Part shown: one piece after another, positions 1 to 9,715 of the stretch
Position numbering within the stretch: the first letter of the stretch is position 1
How the letters are laid out: each line of letters starts with the position of its first letter
Assembly (NCBI RefSeq): GCF_003589595.1
Contig: NW_020654051.1
Location: 10,222,886 to 10,286,885 of the forward strand
DNA length: 64,000 nucleotides
Direction: 5' to 3'
Source of the DNA: Hyposmocoma kahamanoa
Taxonomy: Eukaryota; Arthropoda; Insecta; Lepidoptera; Cosmopterigidae
Program-made: the position numbers and the translations under genes
Notes under the pieces: model-generated
Seen by the model: only the letters and a program-made list of their open reading frames with translations
Told to the model about the DNA's origin: nothing
Databases searched by the model: none

Positions 1-132
1 TTCCGCGTACTGCGCGAGAACCGGCGCCGGGTGGGCCTCGGCGGTCTCGACGGCCTTGACGAGTTGCGGCAACGCGCGCGCCCGCGCCTGCGCACCTACC
101 GCCTCTTCACGCTGGTGGGCGTTCGCTCGTAG
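1..132 (+). CDS. 3' end of a host protein-coding gene (C-terminal 43 codons, partial)
   Basis: Frame 1 is open from the first base to a TAG at 130-132 and gives 43 residues ending in LFTLVGVRS. The stretch is very GC-rich (third positions almost all G or C), as in conserved lepidopteran housekeeping genes, and contrasts sharply with the AT-rich DNA after it. It is followed within 30 bases by a canonical poly(A) signal (156-161), so it is the terminal exon of a gene that starts left of the window. The residues are rich in Arg and Leu. I do not recognise the family, so no function is proposed. The alternative is a chance open frame, but composition and poly(A) signal argue against that. Confidence 0.6.
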   Translation, partial: FRVLRENRRRVGLGGLDGLDELRQRARPRLRTYRLFTLVGVRS

Positions 133-155
133 GAGGGGAACGGCGTGGTGGGCGA

Positions 156-161
156 AATAAA
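156..161 (+). promoter_or_regulatory. AATAAA polyadenylation signal of the upstream gene
   Basis: AATAAA lies 24 bases after the TAG stop of the terminal exon. The resulting 3'UTR would be short. About 15 bases further, TTTAAT at 173-178 reads ATTAAA on the opposite strand, so the convergent minus-strand gene could share this tail region. Confidence 0.6.
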
Positions 162-321
162 AGAATATTCTTTTTAATACACCTTCGTTATATTTTTTAT
201 AAGTAGAGTTTGCTGCTAAGGTTACATAAATCGCGAAACGTGCGCGGCGGCGGGTGCGAGTCACACTGTTATAGTCTTGATCGGAGCCGCAGACTGAAGT
301 TCGACGTTTCCCTTGCCGAAG

Positions 322-731
322 CTACACTGTTGCCGCTGGCGCCTGTTCTCGCGAGAAGCGTCCTGTGTCTCTCGTGTTGATCTTTCTAGACGTAACTACA
401 TTTTTAGGTATTTTAAATTTCATAACACCTCCCTTATTAGCCGGATGTGTCTGAATTACTTTCGCAGCGTTTTTGTTGTCGCCGAATGTCTCTGCGACTG
501 CTTCCGAGGGCCGGGTCAAATCTATGTCGGCCAGCCAGTTTTTCACACTCGTAGTATATTTTTGCTTAAGCTGTAAGCGCCTATCTGATGACTCTGATTT
601 AGCTATTTTTATCTTTTTAATAGGAACATCGATTTTCGGTGGAATCGACTTTCGTTTTGATGAATTGTTGGTAGCAGCGTTGGTGATTTCCGTGTTGCAG
701 ATAATTTCTGCAATTAATTTTTTTAGTTGTT
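322..731 (-). CDS. Candidate last exon of an unidentified convergent gene
   Basis: On the minus strand a frame is open from 783 to a TAG at 324-322. A pyrimidine-rich tract ending in TTCTTAG places a plausible splice acceptor at 732, giving an exon 731-322 of about 136 codons. The product begins with a Leu/Ile-rich helix, then a Lys-rich basic segment (KRKS, PIKKIKIAK) that could be a nuclear localisation signal, then a stretch beginning NWLADIDLTRPSEAV that reads like real protein. An ATTAAA signal follows at 178-173. No start codon lies in the exon's first part, which fits an internal or last exon. I do not recognise the family. A decayed TE gene is the main alternative, given the TE-rich DNA to its right. 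Confidence 0.35.
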
Positions 732-786
732 CTAAGAATAAATTGAAACTAACAATTAAAACCGAAAGTACCGAATAAAAGTGTCA

Positions 787-1090
787 TCACGAATATGGGT
801 TAGGGGTGTGTTAGGGGGTCGGTTAGGGGTTCGGTTAGGGGTTCGGTTGGGGGATCGGTTGGGGATTGGTTGGGGGATCGGTTGGGGGGTCGGTTGGGGG
901 GGCCGGTTGGGTGGCCGGTAGGGGGCTGGTTGGGGGGCCGGTAGGGGGGCCGGTTGGGGGCCTAATCCAGAGCCTAACTCACCCCTAACCCCCACAACCC
1001 AAACCTTAAACCACCCTCTAACTCACTCCTAACCCCCCCAAACCAAACCCTAACCCCCAACCCAAATCCTAACCCACCCCCAAACCCACG
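787..1090. repeat. G-rich then C-rich degenerate tandem repeat (telomere-like)
   Basis: From 795 to about 960 the + strand is a run of 10-12 base units of the form GGTTAGGGG or GGTTGGGG with TC/AT spacers. From about 965 to 1088 it flips to C-rich units such as CCTAACCC and CCCAAACC. The two halves are therefore in inverted orientation. Units resemble TTAGG-type telomeric DNA but carry 4-6 Gs and are irregular, so this is not the insect (TTAGG)n array. The block directly abuts the truncated 3' LTR of the Gypsy element. Confidence 0.7.
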
Positions 1091-1234
1091 CTTCACGACG
1101 ACGCCCAAAGTCTCAACTTCGGCGCATCTCACGAACGTTCCCGACTAGCGGCGGAAACCGCGTTATTAATCGTTCGCCCAAAACCAGTGCGATTTTCGTT
1201 CGCTCTAATAGTGTGCGAACTTTTAGTCGCCACA
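1091..1234 (-). repeat. 3' LTR of the Gypsy element, truncated
   Basis: It starts with TGTGGCGACTAAAAG at 1234 and aligns with the 5' LTR down to about 1091, where homology stops at the G/C-rich repeat. About two thirds of the LTR is missing. The integrase reading frame runs on into the LTR (stop at 1129). Confidence 0.8.
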
Positions 1235-2660
1235 TAGGTCCCCCACGGTCGATAGTAGTCTGGGAAATATACTCTTCTACCGCTCCTTGTACGCCTTTGA
1301 GTAACCTCGGGCGGAGGTACAGGTGAAATGTCAGGTGTGTCAAGTAATCCAGCATTATCATTGCTGGTGAAGGCAGGCTTTAATCGATCAACCGAAATGT
1401 TCATTGCTGTGTCTCGCACTAAAACCTTGAAGTACTTTTCTTTTCGTTCCAATACCTTATATGGACCTGCGTAAGGGGGCTCCAAAGATCTTCTAACTCT
1501 GTCCAGGCGCAGGAATAAGTGAGAGCAGTCTTTAAGACTTTTTGGTGAGTAAAATGGAGTATTGCTGTGCCACTTAGCTGGTTTTGCCATGAGCTTGGCC
1601 ATGTGTGGCCTTAGACGGGACGCGAAGCAGGAAAGGTCCTCCACAGTGTAGCCATCAGACGGAGACAGGAACTGGCCGGGCAGACGGAGGAATTCGCCGT
1701 ATACCAACTCGGCGGAAGACGATTGAATGTCTTCTTTCCAGGAGCTGCGGATACCTAATAAGACAAGAGGTAAGGCCTCGGTCCGTAGAGAGTTATCGTG
1801 GCACATGATGGCGCCCTTTAGTTGCCTGTGCAGGCGTTCAACCATACCGTTGGCGATAGGGTGATAGGCGGTAGTATGAAAGTGATGTGCTCCGAGCATG
1901 GTGGTGAGGGCTCGGAACAAGTGAGACTCGAACTGACGGCCACGGTCCGTTGTAATTCGCTGCGGGCAGCCAAACCGGGATATCCAGTCGGATACGAGGG
2001 CGGCCACGCATGTCTCGGCCGCAATGTCCCTGAGCGGTATTGCCTCCGGCCTCCGGGTGAAGCGGTCGATGACAGTAAGGCAATATCTGTAATCACAAGA
2101 CAGAGTTAAAGGTCCTACGAGGTCGAGGTGGATATGGGTGCACCTCGAGGAAGTGACAGGAAATGAGGAGAGAGGAGCAGATGTGTGACTTTACAACACT
2201 GGCAGTTTTGGCACATTTTTGACCACTCTCTACAATCGTTGGGAATACCTGGCCAAACAAATCTTTGAGTGACCAGTCCCACTGTAGCTGAATTTCCTGG
2301 GTGACTCAGGTTATGTAGCGTGTCAAAGACTTGTTTTCTAAAGTTCGCAGTGACGAATGGTCGAGGCGGCTGAATAGACACGTCGCAATAGATTTTGTGG
2401 TCGGAACATGGTAACTTGAGCGAAGATCCGGTAAGAAGCAAGTTTTGCAGCTCAGAATCAGTCTCCTTAACAGTTCGCGATCGTAAGGACTGTATTTTTT
2501 TGCGATAACTTTAACTTTTTGGAAAAAGATCCTAGGGGTCTCCAATTAGAATTTTGCGCGTTGTTGAAGTACTGCGCCTATAGACACATCAGATGCGTCA
2601 GTAATTATCGATATCTCTGCAGTCGGGTCCGGATGCGTAAGACGAGTTGCATCAATGAGT
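1129..2660 (-). pseudogene. Gypsy RNase H start and integrase, frameshifted
   Basis: Reading down from 2660: KKSLIDATRLTHPDP, then ITDASDVSIGAVLQQ, the beginning of RNase H, followed by a stop. Most of RNase H is deleted. Integrase follows: the zinc-binding H/C part (LHNLSHPG.. and CQNCQCCK, 2441-2160), the first catalytic Asp in [11 protein letters not shown], then the frame 2007-1129 with the second Asp in TDRGRQFES and the Glu in [11 protein letters not shown]. All three catalytic residues survive, but a frameshift near 2110-2160 separates them. The C-terminal chromatin-binding-like tail runs into the LTR. Confidence 0.85.
1235..1247 (-). other. Polypurine tract
   Basis: CGTGGGGGACCTA on the minus strand immediately precedes the TGTGG start of the 3' LTR, the expected place for the plus-strand primer of a Gypsy element. 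Confidence 0.55.
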
Positions 2661-3120
2661 GATTTCTTATATTAATAAATAAAAATAAAATAAAAAGACT
2701 TTATTCTTCAACAGAAAACACAACAATATTTAAGATAAAACAATGCTTAAATCTATGTCGAAGAAAAAGAAAAAGCCTCAGCAATTTGCTGGTTTTCAGG
2801 CTTCACCTGGCAAGTATTCGCCGCTGGAGACACCGTAGCATATAGAGACGGGTATCTTTTCGAATACATATATAAATAAATAAATAAATAGGAGGGTATC
2901 TCACTCACTATAAACGTTTACTACATAAATAACAAACCTTAAAACTTAAAATGACATACGTACCGACCACCGAACATACTGAACTTAGCAGCAAAGAGTA
3001 TTTCACTGTGTACATAGAATACAATAAGCAGAGAATGGAATTTGGAAAAAATATAGAGTTAGTACATCTTTAATTCCAATTATAATCCTACTTTTATTAT
3101 TTTCAATGACGTAACAGAGC

Positions 3121-5969
3121 CTACATCACCTTCGACCAACAGTATGATGTCTTCTGTAGATTAAGCAGCCATTCCCTGCACTTACACTTGAAAGTATATG
3201 ACGATTTACATATTTTTACTTGCGGCGGAAGATCGTTCCAACACTTAGTTGCCGCAAAACGAAAGCTGCCTCTAAAAGAATGTAGTCGAGGAGAAGATGA
3301 CAATTTCAAACTCGGATAGCGTATCGGACGGGTGCTGCCCTCCACTCTATCGTTCCAAATCAGCTTATCTGCCAAGTACGGCGGCCACAGTTTATTTCTC
3401 AAAGAAAATACAAGTGTACCAAGCTTTAACATTTGCCTGTTCGCCATGTTCAAAATATTGTAGGTATTAAGAAACGGGGTAACATGCGACCTCGGCGGAA
3501 CGGAATAGCAAAACCTAATACATGCGTTTTGAACGCTTTGGATTTTTTTCACCGTCTTTTTGTGTAAACATGGTCCATACACAACGTCACAGTAATCGAT
3601 AATAGATAAGACCAGGGCATCCGTTAATCTACGTCTTACAGCCGTACTCAAATGGGGTCTTATCTTGTATAACTGTTTAAGCGCAGCATAACATTTAGGT
3701 AATTTAGAAGCCACATGTTTATCAAAAATTAGAGAGCTATCGAATAAAAGACCAAGGTTTCTCGCTATAGTAGTTTCACACATTTGCTGTTTATTAACAA
3801 TGATGGAAGGATTAGAATCTTGGACACATTTAATCTGATGTTTTGTTCCCAATATCAGATAGGAACATTTCTGCGCGTTTAATAAAAGTCTGTTATTATT
3901 AGACCAATCCAATACTAGGCTCAAGTCAATATTAAGCGCCCGGATAGCTGTAAGTATTTTATCTCTCTTTGACTCGGTATGTATTAAGATTTGTGTGTCA
4001 TCCGCATACATATGTGCACTACTTGATTGTATACGATTAAGTAAATCACTAGTATAGATGGTGTAAAGAGTCGGTCCTAATATGGATCCTTGAACCACAC
4101 CACGCTCTACAGAAAGAGTGGCTGATTTCACTGTAGTTCCACCACGATCAACACATTCAACGGCTTGAGTACTATAGAACCATGAACACACAAGATCATT
4201 ACATCCATATTGTTTAAGTTTATAAAGAAGGTTACTCCTTACGAGACAATCAAAGGCGCGACTATAATCTAACAAAACTAGAATAGTAGCTAAACCATTG
4301 TTAGAGGCCATAAGTACTTCATCTACTACGTGCAATAAAGCAGTGGTGGTGCTGTGCTGCCTTCAAAAACCTGATTGATGTACAGGAATAATGTCGTTAC
4401 TTTCAAAGTACTTTACAAGTCTAGAGTTAACGACTTTTTCCAACACCTTCGATAACACCGGTAGTAGCCCTATTGACCTCAAATCTTTGACGGACTCAAC
4501 ATTCGATTTTTTTGGTATCGGTCTAACAATAGCGGTTTTCCATTTCTTAGGGAACTGTCCTGATTTCATTGACGTGTTTATTATACTTGTTATCGCAACC
4601 AATGAGTATGGCAAAGTAAGGCGAATCATTTTCATCGATATTCCATCATTACCAGCGGCGTTAGAAGATATCGAGTTAACAATCCTTAAGACTTCATCAG
4701 GTGTGCATTCAGTAAAATTAAAACTGCATTCTGTTACGACTGGAATATCACCTTTAGGAAGAGAATGAATGTTTGGAACCGAATCTATAAAATATTTGTT
4801 TATTAAATGTGGATCACTTAGGTGTAACGGTAGTGCATTTCGTTTAGAACTTCCAAGAACCTTATTTATTTCACCCCATAGCTGACGTGGTTTATGAATA
4901 TTATTATTGATATGATGAGAAAAATAGTGTTGTTTCTCGCTACGAATCAAATCCGTAACGGTATTTCGCAAAAATTTGTAAAAATTGTTATTTTCCGCAC
5001 AGGGAGATGTTTTTGCTCGCAAATACGCCTTATCCCTATCCACCATCACGGCTTTTATGCTATCTGTAATCCATGGTGTTGGAAGAGCACGGAATGCTCT
5101 TGTACGCTCAGGAACAAAATGATTGAACAGCCCTAGTATTAGATACTCAAAACATTCTACCATATCGTCTACATCACTATACTCTAAGACCAAGTCCCAG
5201 GGCGTGATGGATGAGGCACAGTTATAAGTCTCTATGTCAAAATCACTAAATGGTCTATATGTTACAGTTCTGAGTGGAGGTTTTTGGGTTTGGATTGGAA
5301 ATTTCGCTGAAATGTATGCGTGATCACTTAAATCATCATTGTGTTTGACAATAATATTTTTAGCTTTGAGAGATTTACCGCTGCAAATGACATCCAGTAA
5401 TGACTTCGTAGTTTCAGTAACACGAGTAGCTTCAGTAACGATTAGATATAGTTCATGTTCATTTAGCAGTTCAAAAATATATCTTTTTGGTATCCCGCAG
5501 AAGTCAGAAGGTTAACGTTGACATCTCCTGTTAAAAATACGTGATCAAATTGTGGTGTCAATGTAGAAAGCGTGTCATTAAGTTGCTCTATACAATGACT
5601 ATAGTTGAATGTTGGAGGGCGATAGAACACACATATTGCAAGTTTTAGTTTACCGACTTTAACTTCGATACTTAACAGCTCAAGGTCGCCAGATGATAAG
5701 GCTATATTGCGGCAACGCAAACCATTTTTTACGTAAAATCCTACGCCCCCGCCCTCCCGCTTTCGACCGGTACCACGTGGTTTGTGTATTAACCTATATC
5801 CTGTTACATTATAATATTTAGTGTCAGAATTTTCGTTTAGTCGTGTTTCTGTAAGTGCCAGGACGTCAGGACAATTAATCTCAATAGTGCGTGTCAATTC
5901 ATCTCTACCTGTATTTAGAGATTGGACATTAAGCACAACTAGCACGAACTCTGATTTTTTTCTAACCAT
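3121..5969 (-). pseudogene. LINE ORF2: endonuclease and reverse transcriptase
   Basis: The ATG at 5969 opens the AP-type endonuclease: LNVQSLN, ALTETRLN with the catalytic Glu, VGFYVKN, and LTGDVNVNLL with the Asp/Asn pair. A frameshift near 5463 moves the SDHAYISAKF box into the second frame. That frame then runs to 3121 as reverse transcriptase, with RPIPKKSNVE, the VLLDYSRAFD catalytic Asp, ERGVVQGSILGP, and the HMYADDTQI polymerase box. It ends with the conserved WNDLPPQVK tail. Inside the RT frame there is only one nonsense codon, TGA at 4365-4363, just after HQSGF, where the family has Arg. So the copy carries one frameshift and one stop. CR1/Jockey clade by motif. Confidence 0.9.
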
Positions 5970-6296
5970 TTTGTTTTATATTGTCTACATAATAGAATAA
6001 GTCAAAGGTGTTAAAGTGATTTAGTTGGTAGTCAGTAAGTATATCATAACTTAAATAATAACCAGAGTAAACAAGTAAATAAGAATTATGAACTCTTACA
6101 CTTAAATAAAATACATATAGGAGACAAAAACCTTGAATAATTACAAATGACAGAATGCATGTGTACGACTGCATCACTAATACAGGGCTGAAACTAACTG
6201 ATGAGGTAGGAAATAAGTATTGACTATTAATTTTTAAGCAATATATAAGTACATAATATAAAACGTTAGCATTGGGAGTAGAATCTTGATTTAAAA

Positions 6297-6959
6297 TTAC
6301 ATTAATTTGGTCAAAGAATTATGATTTTTAATCAGAATCAATGCACTGTCATCAGTCTTCTTCATGTAAATTTTGCCATGCTTCACCCATACATGTTTGT
6401 ACGATAATTGTTTAGCAGTCTTGCGGGCTAGAGCATGTAGCTCTTTACTCTCCGGCGAAAGATGCTCTACTATATATACTGGAGCTGAGTTATTATCAAC
6501 CTGGGGGCCAAGATGAGAGGCGTTTAAACGCTTATTTCTATGGGTCCGATTGTACGCTCTATATGCAGAGATTAATCCATCGCGATAGTGCTCAGACGAC
6601 AATGTTACAAGTACACTACGAGGCCGGTCAGATTGAGGTTGAAGCTTGGCTACTCTACGGATGGAGCGGATTTCACTATCCGGAATTATATAATTTAGTT
6701 GTTCACAAATTTTTTTTAATGCACTTGAAAGGTTTTCCGATTTTTGTTCAGGTAACATTTGAATTTCAACGTTACGTCGTCTCGAATTGTCTTCAACTGT
6801 GCGTAGACGCCCGTCCAGCTTCATTAGATCCGTAGACAGCTTCGAGTTTTCAGCTTCTAAACGTTTTATCTTATCATTAGTAGTTCTAATGTCGTTCCCT
6901 ATGTCAGCTTGTTCAGCAGCCAAAAAATCGGTAGTTTCGGTTTGGTGAAAAGCATTCAG
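6297..6959 (-). pseudogene. LINE ORF1, C-terminal portion
   Basis: About 220 codons without a stop. The first part ([19 protein letters not shown]..) is a heptad-like coiled coil of about 45 residues. The rest is the basic RNA-binding C-terminal domain seen in ORF1 of lepidopteran CR1-type LINEs (segments [39 protein letters not shown]). The N-terminal part, usually with a zinc or PHD finger, is missing. The frame is fused by chance to the upstream Gypsy reverse-transcriptase frame, giving a 459-codon chimeric ORF. Confidence 0.8.
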
Positions 6960-8035
6960 TTGTTCGGGAGTGAAGTTGACCGAATGAGCTCCTTTGATTC
7001 TGGGGCCTTCTAATAACACATTCAGCGGTGCCTGGGTCTTTGCTGCCTTTGGTATGAAACTCCTGTAAAAATTTAATATTCCCAGAAATCTTCTTAGCTC
7101 TTTTATCGTTTTCGGTACTGGAAACTCCTGAATCGCCTGCACTTTTACATCAAACGGTTGTGTTCCTGAGGCGGATACATTATAGCCCTGAAAGGATACT
7201 TCAGATTGGCCCCAGGCATATTTGGCAGGGTTAATCAAAACGCCGTACTCACTCAGTCGTTTAAACAGCTGATGTAAGTGATTTTTATGGAGGCTCACGG
7301 ATGGAGAAAACACCAGTATATCATCCAGATACCCGAAACAAAATTCATCAAAGCCGGTGAGTACTTCATCAATAAAACTTTGAAAGGTTTGAGCCGCGTT
7401 GCGAAGTCCGAATGTCATGTAAGGGAATTCAAAGAGCCCGAATGGTGTAGTTATGGCGGTTTTTGGTATGTCGGCTGGATTTACAGGTATCTGTTTGTAT
7501 GCTTTGACCAAATCTATTTTGGAAAATATAGAGCATCCAGAAAGATGTTGTGCAAAGTCCTGAATATACCGTATAGGGTATCGGTCTGGAATAGTGCGTG
7601 CGTTAAGTGCTCGATAATCCCCACAAGGTCTCCATCCATCGTCCTTTTTTTGACTAGGTGTAAGGCAGAAGACCAAGGACTTTGTGATCGTCTAGCTGTA
7701 CCACTTTTCGTCATATCTTCAAATTCCTTTTTAGCGGCTCTCAGTCGATCCACATCCAATCAGCGAGGCCGGCAACAGACAGGAGGGCCTGATGAGGTTT
7801 TTAAAAAATGCATCGTATTATGTTTGGGCTTTACCAAGGTACCTGCCGGGCGTGTGACCTCTGGAAACTGTCGTAGTAAGTCACAAAACTCGCTGTCACC
7901 GGAAACCGTCTTTATTGAAGCGATGCTCTCCGGGACTTTCTGACGAGGTGCTGGTACGGAGAGTGAAGTTAATCCATCGATAAGGCTCTGATGTCTGCAA
8001 TCTAGAAGCAAATTATAATAGCTTAGAAAATCCAC
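6960..8035 (-). pseudogene. Gypsy reverse transcriptase (N-terminal to thumb), interrupted
   Basis: Frames on the minus strand give FLSYYNLLLDCRHQSLIDGL (linker after the protease), the PEVTRP segment, then [21 protein letters not shown] (catalytic Asp), [16 protein letters not shown] and the polymerase box [10 protein letters not shown] with both Asp present. It ends in the connection region at ..[11 protein letters not shown] near 6960, where LINE ORF1 sequence begins in the same frame. An extra copy of rearranged sequence around 7514-7700 breaks the frame upstream. RNase H resumes at 2660, so the two halves were once contiguous. Confidence 0.85.
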
Positions 8036-8106
8036 GCCTATAATTGGTTTAGATATATCCGCAATGCTAAACTTCCAAGGAAAGTACGCCTGAGTCCTAA
8101 GTTAAG

Positions 8107-8864
8107 TTACAGTTGTATGGGACCATACGTGTTGATCACTGTTCCATTTGCAGCTACAAGGTCATACTTTGTAGGTATGCAACGCTTCTTGACGGCAGAC
8201 CGCGGAAAAATGCACAAGTCGGAGACAGTGTCTAGGAAAAATACCATTTTTGTTGTTTGGTCAGTGATAAACAGTCGGCCTGTTTGAGTTGAGCAGTCGT
8301 TGGCCGCTACTTTCGGCTGCTCCTGGTGTTTTTCGACTCCCAATTGCAGGGTGACTGGCATCTGTTTGCTCGAGCCTGCGAGAATGTAAAATGATACCAG
8401 GAGTGAGGGTGATCAGGCGGAGGTTGTGGAGTTCTTGACCTTGACTGGCTACGTCCGCGCTTGCTTCTGGAAAAGGATCGTGATCGAGGTAATTGTTGTG
8501 CAGGTACCCAGATCATGCCTACTTGTGAGGTTAGCTACTTGCATTGAAAGTTTACTTATCTGTCTAGCCATCTCGTTGAACTACGCACTTGTCACATATG
8601 GCGAATGTATAACCGCTGATGTACTAGCTATCTGTGGTGGGCCCATAGGAGCGATCTCGTGCACTTTGTCATCTATATTTGCTAAACTTTCTAATTTTAA
8701 CTCGGATTGAGAAGCTACGACGGTTTGAACAAGATAAACTGACCTTTTATCTGTGCGAACCATAACGCAGGCTCCTCCGGCCAAAATGGAGGTGGACGTA
8801 CTCCCATTCGACATATTTCTCCGTGGGCCGTTTCTGGTTTCTCCTGGTCTTCTGGCGGTGCCAT
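8107..8864 (-). pseudogene. Gypsy gag-protease region, frameshifted
   Basis: An ATG at 8864-8862 opens a gag frame (MAPPEDQEKP..) containing the RMGVRPPPFWPE..ALWFAQ segment typical of Gypsy gag N-termini in Lepidoptera. It stops soon after. A second frame (8814-8581) carries a mid-gag part, and a third (8516-8307) an Arg/Ser-rich tract followed by a CxYH-like nucleocapsid box that here reads SWYHFTF. The protease follows (8361-8107): FITDQTTKM..FFLDTVSDLC, where the active-site DTG has become DTV. At least three frame changes and the DTV substitution make it non-functional. Confidence 0.75.
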
Positions 8865-8926
8865 TTTTAAATAATTAAAAACTAATTATAATAACTAAGT
8901 AACTCGTATTATTGTCCAATGTCGTA

Positions 8927-8934
8927 GGTCACCA
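8927..8934 (-). other. Putative tRNA primer-binding site
   Basis: TGGTGACC on the minus strand lies directly after the inferred LTR end. This octamer matches the 3' end of tRNA-Trp-type primers used by some retroelements, but the following bases (TACGAC) fit less well. Confidence 0.4.
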
Positions 8935-8936
8935 AT

Positions 8937-9381
8937 TTGTGGCACTATGCGAATCACGGCAATTTACAGTTTATAGTCCGGAACACAAAGAAAACACTCA
9001 AGTTCGATTTACGCTGTTTAATTACAATAAGACACTTTACACTTACAGCACGAAAGGCACAGAAGATACAGTTCAGTATGGAATGCTAGTCATGGAACTG
9101 AAGGCAGTAAACGCAAGCTATGTGCAAAATACTAAACACAATTTATTCACGTAATGGCGGGCGATAACGGTAAATTTTAAAGGCAAAGCGAGCGTGCGTC
9201 TAGCGTCAGAGCGCAGCAAACAATGGCCAGCGGCGGAGTTCACGACGGCGGCCGAAGTCTCAACGTCGGCGTATCTCACTAACGTTCCCGACAAGCGGCG
9301 GAAACCGCGTTATTAAGCGTTCGCCCAAAACCAGTGCGATCTTCGTTCGCTCTAATAGTGTGCGATCTTTTAGTCGCCACA
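8937..9381 (-). repeat. 5' LTR of the Gypsy element
   Basis: Reads TGTGGCGACTAAAAG inward on the minus strand from 9381. It matches the 3' LTR remnant at 1091-1234. It is inferred to end near 8937 (..GTGCCACAAA) because a primer-binding-like site follows at once. Length is then about 445 bp. Confidence 0.75.
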
Positions 9382-9421
9382 AAGTATTTAGACGCATAGA
9401 ATTTGCCAGTACCGGTTTTGT

Positions 9422-9715
9422 GTTTTTTTTTATGACACCAAGTGACAGGACAGACAAGTCTTGTACCTGTGCCTATCCATGACAGTTGCAGTGCTACTCA
9501 GAGCTTTAAAGATCTGAGGGGCATTGCCACTGCGCCCGTTACCTTGAGACGTAAGTTGACAAGTCCCATGTGCTCGTAATTTCACCAGCACCCTTACCCT
9601 TTAAAAGTGGAATGCAGTAATGCTCAAATTACTGCTTGGCGGCAGAAATAGGTAAGGTGGCAGTACTTCCCTGAGCGAACCCTTTCACAAGGAGCTCTAC
9701 TGCTAGTAATATTTA
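9422..9715 (+). repeat. Dispersed repeat family A, long copy
   Basis: Contains the blocks GACAAGTCTTGTACCTG, CAGTTGCAGTGCTACTCAGA, ATTTCACCAGCACCCTTA, GCTTGGCGGCAGAAATAG and GGTAAGGTGGCAGTACTTCC. The same blocks in the same order occur at 53050-53285, and partial copies occur at 18604-18790, 37415-37550 and, inverted, 32060-32140. No ORF. Probably a non-autonomous element; its class cannot be told from this window. Confidence 0.75.

Larger units (their letters stand above)
2663..6959 (-). mobile_element. CR1/Jockey-type LINE inserted in the Gypsy pol gene (5'-truncated)
   Basis: Gypsy sequence breaks at about 6960 and resumes at about 2660 in register, so this 4.3 kb is an insertion on the minus strand. 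It carries the C-terminal part of ORF1, a 330-base spacer, ORF2 (endonuclease plus reverse transcriptase) and a 3'UTR of about 450 bases with an AATAAA signal near 2700 and an AT-rich tail of AATAAA-like units (2668-2695). A (TAAA)n tract lies at 2873-2893. No clear target duplication can be recognised. 5' truncation within ORF1 fits target-primed reverse transcription. Confidence 0.85.
1091..9381 (-). mobile_element. Gypsy-superfamily LTR retrotransposon, degenerate, interrupted by a LINE
   Basis: The minus strand carries, in order, a 5' LTR, a primer-binding-like site, gag, protease, reverse transcriptase, (LINE insertion), RNase H, integrase, a polypurine tract and a truncated 3' LTR. The two LTRs share about 140 aligned bases with roughly 90% identity by eye. 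Each coding part is broken by frameshifts or stops, so the copy is dead. No flanking target duplication can be seen because the far end of the 3' LTR has been lost at the G/C-rich repeat. Confidence 0.9.

Noticed and set aside
756..995. Pro-rich 79-codon minus ORF
   Set aside because: Translation of the G-rich repeat only.
787..1090. Insect telomeric (TTAGG)n array
   Set aside because: Units are irregular, with 4-6 Gs and TC spacers, and the strand flips halfway; not the canonical pentamer.
1818..2109. ORFs of 81-95 codons overlapping the Gypsy integrase
   Set aside because: Shadow frames of the integrase core.
6563..6835. 90-codon + ORF
   Set aside because: Antisense of the LINE ORF1 coiled coil.
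7278..7943. 221-codon + ORF
   Set aside because: Antisense of the Gypsy reverse transcriptase; no motif of its own.
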